Counted from the stretch's first letter, positions 11,760 to 22,974 are shown. The stretch is 64,000 nucleotides of DNA from Oscheius onirici (GCA_932521025.1 OW051469.1:9746398-9810397), one strand, 5' to 3'. Numbers and translations are program-made. The notes: generated from the sequence alone by a model not told the origin.

Positions 11760-14700
11760 ATGGAATCCAGCCTGGTGTTCTCTAGTGAGAAGAGACGGAG
11801 CCTGGCCGAAGGAGTCATCCGGAAAAATGATCCAGTGAGTCAAATTCCAACTACTTTTTTACTCAAAGAGTTCCAGTTTTTGGGAATTCTTCCCCTCCGG
11901 AAGGCGGACTGTAATACAGAGATGGCTTTAGCTTCTAGAGGCTACATTCCCAGAGCCAATCCGGACCATTTGAGACCGATTTTTGAGCGGTTTGCCTCAA
12001 AAATAAAGAATGGGAAAAAGTACATGACGCCGGAGGATTTTATTCGGAAGTTCTTGGGTCTATATACTGAGGAACAGTACAATAAGGAGACTGTGAGACT
12101 ACTGGCTTCAGCTGCGGATACGACCAAGGATGGAGACATCTCTTTTGAAGAGTTTTGTGCCTTTGAGGCTCTTCTCTGCAGGTGAGTCAGAGAGACAGAG
12201 AGTGTTTGAGACAGACAGAGATAGAGAGTCAAAGTCACAGTGAGTCAGAGGGTCAGATGAAAAAGTGGACAGAGGGACAGGGAGACAGACTGACTTAAAG
12301 ACAGGGACAGACAGTCAGTGACAGAGTGTATGCGAGTCAGAAAGACGGAGAGCCTTTGAGACAGAGAGACAGAGTCACAGTGAGTCAGAGGGATAGAATG
12401 ACTGAAAGACAGAGAGACAAACAGTCAAAGTGACAGAGTGACAGAGAGACGAACAGTCTGACAGACAGAGACACAGAGATAGCAACAGAGTCGAGGGACA
12501 GGGAGACAGACAATCAGAGGGAAAGAGAGGCAGAGTGACAGAGAAGAGAGTCAGACAGATAGAGTCAAAGAGGGTACAGTAACCCGTCGATTTCTAGTCC
12601 CGACGCCCTGTACCTGACTGCCTTCGAAATCTTTGACAAGAACTCTTCCGATACGATCAGTTGTGATGAGTTTGAGGCTGTGATCCGACACACACAGCCC
12701 CTGGTCGACATGGACTTTGACTTCAACTCTGACTTTATCAAGAAGTACTTTGGAGCGTGAGTTTTTTTTTCAGTATTTTTTGACCGATCAGTTGAACACT
12801 GTTTAGTGAACCTTTTCAGTGAAAAGAAGCGCTCAATCGGATACCATGCCTTCACCCAACTTCTTCACGACTTTTACGAAGAACAAGGTATCCAGGCCTT
12901 CAAGATCTATGACAAGAAAGCCGACGGAACCATTAGCAGTGTCGACTTCCAGCACATTATGACAACCGTCAAGAGTCACTTGCTCACTCCTTTCGTCAAA
13001 AACAATCTGATTGCCGTTTCTGGAGGTGGAGCCAGTGGTCACAAAGTAAGCTTTTTTGTTTTTTTTTGTGGGTTTGCCGTGACTAGTCAATGTATTGAGG
13101 CCGCACTTGTTTTCCAGTTTTAGACGAGAAGAAACTATTTTTGAGCTTTTCGATGTTCTGCACAATTGTAGAGCAGATCAAGAACTACAACTTTGTAGAA
13201 CATGGAAAAACTCAAAAATGCCGCCTTCTGTCCTAAAAATGTGATTCTGTGCAAACAGTCCTGGCAGTGACGCGCCACAACTTTTACTGCTTTTTTCTTG
13301 CTCAAGAAAGCATTTTTAAAAATTTTGATGTTATGCAAAGTTGTAGATTTTTATCTGCTCTAAAAGTTTGTAGAACATTGCTAAGCTCCAAAATGCTTTT
13401 GTCTGCCTCAAAACAGCAAAATGAGTGGGCCACTCCTACTGTAGTGTGACTGTACTGTGTTTGAGTATGGGAGTTACCGTTTTTCCAGTTCCGAGATCTC
13501 AGAAGCAATAGAGTGAGTTGTAGTCAACCCCTCTGTTCCAATCTTAACCAACCGCATGTTCAGTCTTTTCTTGTCCGATTCTTTCCCAGAGACTCTCAGG
13601 TTCAGACACTACTTTTTTTTTCAGGTAACCTTCCCCTACTATGCCGCCTTCAACAGTCTTCTGGCCAAGATGGAACTTATTAAGCGTGTCTTTTTGAGTC
13701 AGGTAATATATTTTTAGTTAAAATATACGAAGAAATTCAAGGCCAGAGGAAATTTGGAGCTCGAAATGACCAAGGAAGAATTCCTGGCTGCTACACAGAG
13801 TTATGCCCATATCACACCGTACGAAGTCGAAATTCTCTTCCATCTTTCCGAGCTAGCTCATCCGGGAAAGAAGACCATGTCGATCAAGGTGATTTTTCCC
13901 ATGTTCTTGTTCAAAAGTTGTTTAGGAGATCGAATTGATTGATCCGGAACGACTGAAGCGGGTTTCTCACGTCGAGAGGCTGATCAACGTCAAAGCCGTC
14001 TCCAGCAAAGAGGAAAGAGGCATCGGAACTGCTGTGAGTATTCAATTTAGGAGCTTTTTAGAAGAAAAATCATGAAAAATCGAGGAAAAAAGAGGATAAA
14101 AGGTTTTTGAATAAAAGTCGTTTGAATAGCCGCCCAAAATTATTCGAAAACTCGCGGGTAATTCAAACGCTGCTAAATTCGAAATTTTTTTTCCTTTGCT
14201 CATTTTTCTGCAATTTTCGAGATTTTCTCGATTTTACTTAGAAAAAGCGCAGAAAAATGGGAAGAAATGCGCAATGTAGAAAGAATATCAAGAGAACATA
14301 ATACATACCGTATTTTCCCTGTTTATGATAAAATCTAGCTTTTCTATGCATAACCTAAAATCTTACAGGCAATGGAAAGTGCTTATCGATTCACGCTCGG
14401 ATCCGTGGCCGGAGCCTGTGGAGCCACAGCCGTCTATCCGATCGACCTCGTGAAGACGCGGATGCAAAATCAGCGCTCGGGATCGTTCGTGGGAGAAGTC
14501 ATGTACAAAAACAGCTTGGACTGCTTCAAAAAGGTCATCAAATTCGAAGGTTTCGTTATTTTGTAGCCTCTTTGAGACGCATTTTTAGGCCTGGTCGGAC
14601 TGTACAGAGGACTGCTGCCCCAAATTGTCGGCGTAGCACCGGAAAAGGCTATAAAGCTGACGATGAACGACTTTGTACGCGACAAGATGACGAAAGACGG

Positions 14701-16243
14701 CAAAATTCCGTTTTGGGCCGAAGTTATGGCTGGAGGAACTGCTGGAGCTTCTCAGGTAAGCTTTTTTTTTGGTATTTTCGGCTTGGGCAGCTTAAAATTA
14801 CCCGGTTTCCGTCTCTTTTCCACCTATTTCTGTATGTTTTGATCATGTTTATCGAATTCGGCTTGTAAAACAACCCCAAGGCTTTGAAAAGTGGTGAATT
14901 TTACATTATTTCGGCTTATTTATCGTTCAAAACATAATTTTGAGCTAAAAAAGATATGAAGTCCATGTTTTTGCAGGTAGTCTTCACAAACCCGCTGGAA
15001 ATCGTCAAAATTAGGCTACAAGTCGCTGGCGAGATCCAGACGGGTCCGAAGATCAGCGTCTTCACCATACTGAAGGATCTCGGCTTCATGGGACTTTACA
15101 AAGGCTCCCGGGCCTGCTTCCTCCGCGATATTCCCTTCTCGGCAATCTTCTTCCCAACCTATGCCCACATGAAACTCCTCACAGCTGACGAAGACGTAAT
15201 TTGGCTAATTTTCGCTAAAAATTCGTACAATTCTAGGGAATCAACAGTCCCGGAAGTCTCTTCTGTTCGTCGTTCGTGGCAGGAGTACCGGCTGCCGGTC
15301 TCGTCACCCCAGCAGATGTGATCAAGACGAGGCTTCAAGTCGCGGCCAGAGCGGGACAGACGTCGTACAACGGAGTTATAGGTCAGTTTTTTATTAAACG
15401 CTGCAAGTCTTACTCGAAACTCATGTCTTTCGTGATTCGCAGAGCTTTGGAATCAACAAATGGTTACGTAACGTTTCGTCCCGAACAAATCAGGAAAGAC
15501 AAGTTTGCTATATAAAAATAATACATGTGTAGTACAAGTTTATGGCCAAAATTGAAAAAAATCCGCCCCAGAATAAGCACCAAAATTAGAATAATCCGTC
15601 AAAATCAAAAGCTACAGCCACTGGAGTTGACACGGATTAAATCGGCCGGCATTTGACAATCCGAGACAATGCTTGATCACTGTAACTGAATGCCAAATCG
15701 GTATGAATCAGAAGTTGCCAAGCGAAACGATAGTCACAATTAATCTCCATGTTCCTTACCTTTTTGATTCTTCATTCTTTCTTCCAAAATGATTTTGTCA
15801 CTGTATCACCCACAAACAATGCTTATTTTGCATCCTCCTATGAGAAGCTCAAAGTTAAATATTACCGTAGTTTATTGGTAAAATCCAATTTCCAGACTGC
15901 GCCGTCAAGATCATGAAGGAAGAAGGCCCGAAGGCCTTCTGGAAGGGTTCAATAGCCCGCGTCTGCCGCTCCAGTCCCCAGTTTGCCGTTACTCTTGTCA
16001 CATACGAGGTTCTTTAATTTCTTTTCCAAAAACCCCAAATTTTAGTTCCTACAACGAGTCTTCTACGTCGATTTCGGAGGCAGCCGGCCGACTGGCTCTG
16101 AATCAGCTCAACTCAAGTCAATTGTGGACGAAAGCTCCCAGAATCCGGATCACGTCGGCGGCTACAGGCTGGCTGCCGCGACATTTAGCGGCATTGAGCA
16201 CAAATTTGGACTGTTCCTCCCGCGATTCGAAGTTCCCAAGTAG
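11760..16243 (+). CDS. calcium-binding mitochondrial aspartate/glutamate carrier (aralar/citrin, SLC25A12/13)
   Basis: More than ten exons encode an N-terminal EF-hand region (for example [20 protein letters not shown] and [20 protein letters not shown]) joined to a mitochondrial carrier domain. The three carrier signatures are all present: [12 protein letters not shown] (about 14440), [10 protein letters not shown] (about 14992) and [10 protein letters not shown] (about 15312). The C-terminal tail follows and ends [10 protein letters not shown]. The family exchanges matrix aspartate for cytosolic glutamate plus a proton across the inner membrane, stimulated by cytosolic calcium, and feeds the malate-aspartate shuttle. 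The start is uncertain: ATG 11760 gives an extra 60 residues before [20 protein letters not shown], and a 42-base in-frame segment there may be an optional intron. Several introns are filled with repeats. Confidence 0.95.
12187..12585. repeat. degenerate (GACAGAGA)-type simple repeat in intron
   Basis: About 400 bp of the carrier intron consist of imperfect repeats of GACAGAGAGTCAGAG-like words. A pyrimidine-strand counterpart fills 20760-21010. Non-coding low-complexity DNA. Confidence 0.8.
13137..13405. repeat. two copies of the GCAAAGTTGTAG near-palindrome
   Basis: Two hairpin-forming units (about 13137-13219 and 13318-13403) lie in one intron of the carrier gene. Each has GATGTTCTGCA..TTGTAG on one side and CTACAA..TTTGTAGAACAT on the other. 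They belong to the window-wide family described in the findings. Confidence 0.75.
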
Positions 16244-17140
16244 GCGCTAAATTTTCCCCATCTGTGTGTATTCTCTCTGTTTTAGAATCTCTCCCTCCCT
16301 CCTCCGGTTCTAGGTTTTAAATACTCGCTACTAGTTTTGTATCCAGCACGAATAGCTACCTTTGTTCCCGGCTAAAAAGTGCAATTGTGTATATGTTGCT
16401 CAGTTTTTAACAAACCTGCGTTGTACGCCACAGATTTTGTGCGCAAGCTCTCTCTTGATAAGAGAGAGAGAGAGAGTAAAATGCGAGTATATTATAGTAG
16501 CTCAGAGTTATATAATAAAGTTTCTTGTGAAATGAATGCCTTTCTGTTACTCTGACTCGGAATTTGCTAGAATGGTCTGGAAGAATGAGAGTCAAGAAAG
16601 ATTACTGTCTTTCTCATTGACTACAGTACACTCACTATCCCTCGTCCTCCAGATCTCTGTAAAACTGTTCAACTTACAGTGTCTCTAACTCGCTCGACTG
16701 GATAACAGAGTGACAAGGGAAGAAGGGAAAGGGGAACTAGGGCAGAGGCTCTGTGACAGAGCGAAATAAAAGGGAGCACAAGGAACCTCTAACATTAGCC
16801 CTGGTAGGGCGTTGGAAACCTTGTCTTCAATATCTTGGCAAAACAATTGTTTGTCTGAAGCAATATGCACACGAATTCAGTAAGACACACAAGCATTGAA
16901 TTTGCAAGAAATAAATGTTCACACTATGGAAAAAATACCGAACATTGGGCAACCGCAGTTTATTTCAGTAAGATCACTGAGCGGTTTGATTGTCAGCCTG
17001 CTCTGCTCCTTTGTTGATGGTGTTCATCTCTTCACCACGAGCCAGACCAGACTTGGACGTCTGCTCCGTCGACTGCTTGGAATTGGAAGACTCTTCTGGA
17101 CCTTCTTCTCGACGTCCTTCTTTTCCTCTTTGTCCTTCTT
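16244..17140. other. intergenic with dispersed repeat 16703-16850
   Basis: The stretch contains a GA-rich run (16455-16475) and a repeat copy at 16703-16850 that matches the repeat in the beta-lactamase intron. On the minus strand 16980-17140 stays open (EEGQRGKEGRREEGPEESS, ending in NQTAQ stop). It could be the true cytoplasmic tail of the next gene after a one-base frame shift. Confidence 0.5.
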
Positions 17141-18583
17141 CTACTGCTGAAGCTTCTTCCTGATGATAAACCAGTAGACGAGGAATCCGGCCAATCCGAG
17201 CAGCACGAGCAGGGTGATCACAATTCCGATTTTCTTGCCATTATCATCAGTTCCGAGAGCCAGATTACTGGGACTTTCTACAGTGCCGACGTTATCAGAT
17301 CCCGACGACTCTTCCGGATTAGATTCAGTCGATGTACTGTTAGGACGGGTCACAGTGACCGAAGGAGCAGATGGATTGATCGCAGGAACGGAGCCACATT
17401 CGTGGTAGTTATTCTGGTGGTGTGCTTAGCGGTAGCCGTTGTAACTGTGGTGGTAGTTGTGGTCGGGACGTTGTAATCAATGTCCACTTCCTCGTCCTTC
17501 AATCCCAACTGATTCTTCAACTTCTCGTACTCTTCCATAGACAATTGTCCTTTGTTTCCACGAATTCTCAGCTTCACTTGTCCTTTCGAATTGACTTTCT
17601 TCCGATTCGGAATGTCAAAGTTGTCCAAGTCCTTGTTGTCGACAATCTCCAAAGTCACTGACTGCTTGAAATCTCCTGGATGTTTTTGAGAAGATCCAAA
17701 TCCTTCAGATTGGTTCCTTTCAGTTCGATCTTTCCTTGGATGACAATCACATTGGGCATTGAATGACTCAGCTGCCCCAGTCCGATCGTATTCTTGTTGT
17801 CTCGGAAAGTCGTGCATTTGGTCAACTGGTCAGCATCAGCAGGATTGTCCAATTCGTGAGGGTCACAAATGGCGTCACAGTTGTTGTGGATATCATGCTG
17901 TCCAGAGCCTCTGAGGGACACATTGAACTTCTCGAAAAGGCCTTCATCACAGAGCAGTGAATTGCTGGTGAGCCCTGGAAAGATGAAGAAGTAATCTTGA
18001 GCGTAAAATAGTTACCGTTCGGTATGCTTACACGCATAACTGTCACAAATGCCAGAGTTTCGAGGTTTGTCCCGTCGAAAAGAACAGCTTTGAATCCGAT
18101 TCCTCCCTCATTGACTCCTTTCGGCATAAACATAAATTCTGCACGCTTTTTTCTGTTTTTTTTTTGTGTTTCCCCAGTCATTGTGAACAAATACCGACTA
18201 GCACAGAAAAAAGTTAAGCAAAAAAAGACAAATCCGCAAAGAGAAACAAAAAATAAGACGAAATTCGCGAAAAAATCGACAAAATTCGTGTTTTTCTTAC
18301 GAAACTTCAATTTTCTTTGCGGATTCATCTTCCTTTGCCCAACCTTTTTCTGTACTAGCTGATATTTGTTCACAATGACTGGGGAAACACAAAAAAACCC
18401 AGAAAAATAGCGTGCTGAATTTCTTTTGCCCGCCGCACTGGAGGCAATTTTTTTCCAGCCGGTCCAAGCGCACATGTCTAAAGAAGACGATCCAAGGAAC
18501 CAGCCATCTTCGAAGGCAGCCACGGTAGTGATGGAGTCATTGTGGAGCAGAAGACTTGTCATGACAAGTTTGTTTTTAGACAC
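17141..18583 (-). pseudogene. receptor-L-domain type I membrane protein, frame-broken
   Basis: Minus-strand exons read an extracellular part (TVAAFEDGWFLGSSSLDMCA, then FMPKGVNEGGIGFKAVLF and NSLLCDEGLFEKFNVSLRG). A receptor-L-domain-like stretch follows (VIVIQGKIELKGTNLKDLDL, LLKNIQEIS, VTLEIVDNKDLDNFDI). A Thr-rich stalk and one TM helix (IGIVITLLVLLGLAGFLVYW) with a basic stop-transfer RKK come next. The coding sense changes frame near 17675 and again near 17400 without any usable intron. A third shift near 17143 would extend the tail by about 55 residues. The domain pattern resembles nematode IRLD (insulin/EGF-receptor L-domain) proteins, but assignment is by eye. Frame breaks could be assembly indels or decay. 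Start not determined. Confidence 0.5.
18136..18423. mobile_element. inverted-repeat element in intron (arms about 130 bp)
   Basis: The ends are ATTCTGCACGC and GCGTGCTGAAT. Long arms repeat in reverse complement (GTGTTTCCCCAGTCATTGTG / CACAATGACTGGGGAAACAC, and AATCCGCAAAGA / TCTTTGCGGATT). The 288 bp unit sits in an intron of the receptor-L-domain gene and makes misleading long open frames on both strands. Confidence 0.8.
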
Positions 18584-18589
18584 TCAGTG

Positions 18590-19274
18590 TCAGCTGACTT
18601 CAATTTTACCTGTCAAGTTAATCAATAGTCTATTCTGGACATGTGTCGCCCTCTACAAAGGTGTATTGTTAGGAGCGCTGATTTCAAGGTCCACTGTTTC
18701 CATCAGACAGACCGAACACCGCAAAATCACGTGCTTTCCAGTATCGCAACATGCACATATTTTCACACCTGTCTTCTACGCCTAATTTCCATAGCCTGAG
18801 TCTGTGTCAGTCTCTGTTTTCTCTCTTCTCCCCCGTAATTCCAAGGCATGAAAATAAAACGGCATGTTCCTCGGAAGAATGGCGCTTCCGCGGAAGAATA
18901 TTCTCGTCTCCGGTAGGAAAGGGGGCTCTCGAACCTCACATCGTGACTCAATCGTCTCCCAACCTTACTCATTCTCTTCTAATTCGTTCCTATACCCTTT
19001 GCCTGAATGGAAAATGCGTCTTCTTCCTTACATCCAAATCCGCTCACTTTTTCTCTCTCTCACACTCGCTCTGTCCCTCCGAGAACTTTCCCCCCTCTTT
19101 CATTTGATCACAATTGTCTGAAACTGGAGAACAACTCATAGCGAGAACCTTCAATGCTGCTTGGTAACTTTTTCCGTCGCTTAGGTTTCACCTAAGGAGA
19201 ACGGGAACCGCGAAAAAGGGAGAGAGAGGGTTTAAAAGACGGGTCATTCGTCGAGAAGGGCACTTCGGTCAACC
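18590..19274. promoter_or_regulatory. intergenic region with likely collagen promoter
   Basis: No coding exons are seen. Pyrimidine-rich tracts occupy 18790-19100. A TATA-like TTTAAAAG lies at about 19230, 45 bp upstream of the collagen ATG, preceded by a GA-rich run (GAGAGAGAGGG). That placement fits a cuticle collagen promoter, but no factor site can be named with confidence. Confidence 0.4.
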
Positions 19275-20211
19275 ATGGACATCGATTCCAAAATAAAGGT
19301 TCGTTTCCCTTCCATTCTTCGATAAAAAATACATTTCAAGGCTTACCGCTTCGTCGGCTATGCTGCCGTGACTTTCTCGACTGTTGCCGTTCTTTCGGTC
19401 TGTGTGACTCTGCCAATGGTCTCTCACTACGTTCATCACGTGAGAGGACAGATGCAAAGAGAGCTGAAGGAGTGCCAGGCCAATGCCAAGAACACTTGGG
19501 CCGAGGTCTATGCTCTTCCCTCCACCAACCGCACCAGGGTTGCCCGTCAAGCCGACCAGTGCCAAGGATGCTGTCTACCTGGACCTGCTGGACCCCAAGG
19601 AGTCTCTGGACGACCCGGAAGACCTGGAAAGCCCGGAGCTCCTGGACTCCCAGGAAATCCTGGACGTCCTCCTCAGCAGCGTAAGTGTTACCATTTTTTT
19701 GTTGACAAGTGTTACAGCTTGTGAGCCCATCACTCCTCCTCCCTGCAAGCCCTGTCCCGCTGGTCCTCCCGGCCCTGCTGGTCCCCCTGGCGCAGCTGGA
19801 AACCCTGGAGCTCCTGGCGGACCTGGAAAGAAGGGACCTGACGGCGAGGCTGGAGAACCCGGAAACAAGGGAAGCAACGGTCGTCCTGGACCCGCTGGAA
19901 AGCCCGGACCTCCTGGACCTGCTGGCGAACCTGGACCAAGTGGAGAACCCAAGCCTGGAGAGCCTGGACCGGCTGGACGTCCTGGTCAACCTGGACCCAA
20001 GGGACCTAACGGAGAACCCGGAAAGGACGGAGCCCCTGGAGAAAATGGAGAGAAGGGAGAACCCGGTCAGCCTGGCTCTCCTGGAAATGACGGAGAGCCT
20101 GGAAGCCCTGGCCAGCCCGGAGAGGAAGGAAGTCAGGGAGAGAAGGGAATCTGTCCCAAGTACTGTGCTCTCGATGGAGGAGTCTTCTTCGAGGACGGAA
20201 CTCGTCGTTAA
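19275..20211 (+). CDS. cuticle collagen, copy 1
   Basis: Three exons (19275-19298, 19341-19680, 19718-20211) encode a typical nematode cuticle collagen of about 285 aa. It starts [20 protein letters not shown] with an N-terminal hydrophobic segment. Next come a non-collagenous region with a subtilisin-type basic site (TRVAR), a CQGCC cysteine cluster and a short Gly-X-Y block. PCKPCP precedes the main Gly-X-Y domain, and the C-terminus is [19 protein letters not shown]. Cysteine clusters flanking the triple helix are diagnostic of this family. Exons 2 and 3, intron 2 and the 3' flank are almost identical to an inverted copy at 47076-48004, whereas exon 1 and intron 1 differ. Its 3' end converges on a minus-strand peptide gene 33 bp away. 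Confidence 0.96.
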
Positions 20212-20243
20212 ATCTAGTAGAGTCAGTAAAGCTTTCATTTGCA

Positions 20244-20467
20244 TTAATTGTCATAATAGTCGAGCCATTTTTTCTGGGGTTGTTCAACATGTTTCATTCT
20301 GGCCGCACTGTTTTGTTTGATCTTCTAAAACAGGTTTTTCTAAATAGCACCTTTACCTGAATGTACTCCTGGATTCTCATTCTAATACGCTCCGGGTCCT
20401 TGAAGTCCTGACTGGTTAGAACAGCTGAGGCTGTAGCCACGAGAAGGAGGAGAAGGATCAGTTTCAT
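20244..20467 (-). CDS. small secreted peptide, intact copy
   Basis: Two exons joined by a short GT-AG intron (about 20326-20357) give a 63-residue product. A clear signal peptide (MKLILLLLLVATASAVLT) precedes a charged mature part (DFKDPERIRMRIQEYIQ joined to KIKQNSAARMKHVEQ) that ends KKWLDYYDN at TAA 20244. There are no cysteines, and the only dibasic pair is near the end. Function unknown; it could be a peptide hormone or a secreted effector. It is convergent with collagen copy 1. A second copy beside collagen copy 2 has lost the middle of the gene (46926-47043), which supports this reading of the intact structure. Confidence 0.6.
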
Positions 20468-20684
20468 CAGAAGAAACTGGCTGAAAGAGAAGAATTGAAC
20501 CAACCGGTTGACAGACCAGCTATGGAGAATAAGAGTCTCGTCGTCAGACAGAGAGCGATATTGCTAGGAAACGCGCTTGAAATTTGGAAATTTAACGACT
20601 TTGGCGCTTTATGAGCCTGGATGAAACGAGTAAGTTGAGCACTAGTAGGATACAGTATAACAAATTTATTCATATATATGACAG

Positions 20685-21154
20685 CTAGCACAGTTTGATC
20701 GATCTGTTGCCGACAAAGATTCGTCGAGATCTTCCTTCTTGTGGGGACTTGAGTGCCTGAAAACTCAGTCAAGGGAGTCAGTCTTTGTCTCTCTGTATCT
20801 CAGTCTCTTTGTCTCTCTGTTTTTGAGTCTTTCTGTCTGTCAGTCTCCCTGTCACTCTGTCATTCACTCTGCCTCTCTATCTGTCGGTATCTCTGTCAGT
20901 CTGTCTCTCTGTCTGTCAGTCTTTCAGTCTCTCTGCCCTGCCTCTCTTAGTCTCTCAATTTCTCAGTCAGTCTCTCAGTCCTTGCCCTCTGTCTCTCTGT
21001 TTCTCTGCCCCCAAAAACCCACCAATCTGTAGCAGAGCGTCGGCTTTCTGAAATCCATAGGCGGTGCAAAACTTCTTCGACCGGGATAGAATAGATAGGC
21101 ATTAACGTGAAGGAAACAAGCAGTCAGAAATACTAGAAGATGCAGAAGTCTCAT
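20685..21154 (-). CDS. small secreted peptide precursor with dibasic sites
   Basis: Exon 1 starts at 21154 with a signal peptide (MRLLHLLVFLTACFLHVNA) followed by YLFYPGRRSFAPPMDFRKP. A donor follows TLCYRL near 21021. After an intron of about 265 bp made mostly of simple pyrimidine repeat, a TTTTCAG acceptor near 20750 continues in frame with ALKSPQEGRSRRIF and stops at 20685 after SIKLC. An AATAAA lies about 20 bases after the stop. GRR could be an amidation and cleavage site releasing a short peptide ending FYP-amide, and RSRR is furin-like. Two cysteines remain. I do not recognise the family; assignment as a neuropeptide-like precursor is inference. Confidence 0.5.
20760..21010. repeat. 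CTCTGTCTGTCAGT-type simple repeat
   Basis: Imperfect repetition of CTCTGTCTCTCAGTCTG words inside the intron of the minus-strand peptide gene. Non-coding. Confidence 0.8.
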
Positions 21155-22000
21155 GTCTCTGAAAACTAATGGTGTCTTTTTCTGGGTTCGACTCAAGAGG
21201 CCTGCTTGGAATGCAGACCCGTCTCGGGACAATTGGGTTTCAACGAAAAGGGGGTACGGGTCGGCGTTCAGTTCCCTCTTGGAGACTGCCTGGTTACTCT
21301 CATCATTTCCACAGGGCCGATGGCGAAAAATGACGAGGCTAGACTGTGAAATCACTTCTGGGCGGCGGAAGGATAATCTCAGTCAGAACATCTGTCCAAT
21401 ACCTTGCCACCATGAATAAAGAAGAACAGGTTGATCAAAGGCTCAAAGAAAGAAAGAGCGAAGAATAGAGAAAGACTTTATTAAGAAAATGGAGACAGGA
21501 TGAAATGCAGTGAAAGATCAGGGACAAGAACATTTTCAAAAGTAATTTTGAGAAAAATTACTGTCTTTTTCTAGGGTTTGATATCTCTGGGATTAGGGAA
21601 GGAAATGCTAGGCTAAACAGCTTTGGAAACCTCATTTTTCTAACTCAGACACATATTTTACAGCTTTGAGATGATTTTTTGAGCTCTACAACTGCAAAAA
21701 ATTTCTTGTTCAGTAGGATGTTCGCGGCTCCAAAGATTTCACTGTAACCACAAAATTTTCGAGCTACGCAATGTTTTGAAAAGTTGTAGAGCTCATCAAA
21801 TACTACAATTTAGCTGAACATCACAAAGCTGGATAATGTATGCCTGAGGTAGAAAATGGAGATTTCTTTTAAAAGTCCCTAAGATCGAGGTAGACGTATT
21901 GTAAGTACTTACGTAATGTTATTCGCTCCAATCACAAAACCTAGTAGTAGTCGTTTATAACAAAATGAAAGAGGTAACAATGCATTTTACATAGTAGTTT
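21155..22000. other. intergenic with one diverged near-palindrome
   Basis: No exon is supported. A diverged member of the TTGTAG palindrome family lies at about 21665-21840 (AATGTTTTGAAAAGTTGTAG and its partner). The remainder is AT-rich. Confidence 0.4.
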
Positions 22001-22774
22001 TTAGCGATAAGATAGTCTGATTTCCTGCTCCCAGCGCTTGCGGACACGCATGCAGAGACGAAGGGCTAGCGGGCGTCGATCACCGAGTCGTGTTCTCCCG
22101 TCTGAATGTCGATTCCGAGGACGTTTTTGGCCAGCATCTTCAGGGAAGGATGCTAAAAAGAAGAGCAATTACGAAAAGACACTAACAAATGCTCACCCGT
22201 CCTTTGAATTTGACCATTTGATTCAGAATGCTGCATTCGGACGTGTCGCGTCTTTGTTTCCTCGAGGGCGAGGGGTTCAGGGCCTAGAATCGGGATAAAA
22301 ACGGAGATAGAGACAAAAATGCAGCCATTGGTTCGTTGGATCCAAAGATTCACCTTGAAATCATGGTAAACGGAATGACCGACGATCGTACGATCTCTCA
22401 ACAGATCCCAGACTTCGGTACGAGTTGTATGGAACGGAATTGCTAAAAATTTCGACTACAAACGACAAAGAAGCAAGAAAATACCGCTACGAAGATGATG
22501 AGGACGAATTCCGCTGACATGAGTCCTGTAGTCTGTGACCTTGCTCGTCGGCTTGACATACTCGTCGTAGACGATAGCTCCGTCCTCGTTTACAATCGAA
22601 ACTCGAGCCAACATGTTCATTTTGCCGTCCGGACCTCCTCCGACGTACTCGCAGTCGATTGCCATGATTGGGGTAGGTTCTCCGCTAAATTGTGAAAAAT
22701 TGCTGAAGAAAAACAAGTTACCTGGTTTGATCATCCAAGGGCTGACAAAATTCGACGGTTTTAGGCTTCTTCAT
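22001..22774 (-). CDS. REXO4/ISG20-type DEDDh RNA exonuclease, frame-broken near the 3' end
   Basis: Exons give MKKPKTVEFCQPLDDQT, then the exonuclease I motif MAIDCEYVGGGPDGKMN with its D-x-E pair. ARVSIVNEDGAIVYDEYVKP, TDYRTHVSGIRPHHLRS and the motif II region RTIVGHSVYHDFK follow, and motif III is GEHDSVIDA. Family members (REXO4, yeast Rex4) process rRNA precursors in the nucleolus. Just after motif III the frame meets TAG at 22066. One missing base there would restore a natural C-terminus (ALRLCMRVRKRWEQEIR, stop at 22001). Either the assembly lost a base or the protein ends right after its third motif. Start at 22774 is the first Met of the first exon. Confidence 0.75.
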
Positions 22775-22974
22775 CTCGTTTTTTTTCTTGGAAATTGAAG
22801 AGATTGAAATTTGTTCACAGCATGAAAGCTCTTACGCAAGGAAAATTTCAGAAACTAAGCACGTAACCTTTTACCGACTCTTGCCGAATTTTCTGTGAAC
22901 ATCTTTCTCTAATCAGGGGACTTTTTTGACTGAATACGAGAGTTTAACCACAGGCATCTGCCTACGAGTTACGG

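Noticed and set aside
17350..17420. Programmed ribosomal frameshift in the receptor-L gene
   Set aside because: No slippery heptamer with downstream structure is apparent, and several unrelated genes here show similar one-base breaks.
17822..18583. A single 253-codon protein on the minus strand
   Set aside because: Most of its middle is the intronic inverted-repeat element; only the two ends look like receptor exons.
19336..20244. 300-codon minus-strand open frame over collagen copy 1 (and the matching one over copy 2)
   Set aside because: It is a shadow of the Gly-X-Y codon pattern. The plus-strand frame has the collagen domains, splice sites and cysteines.
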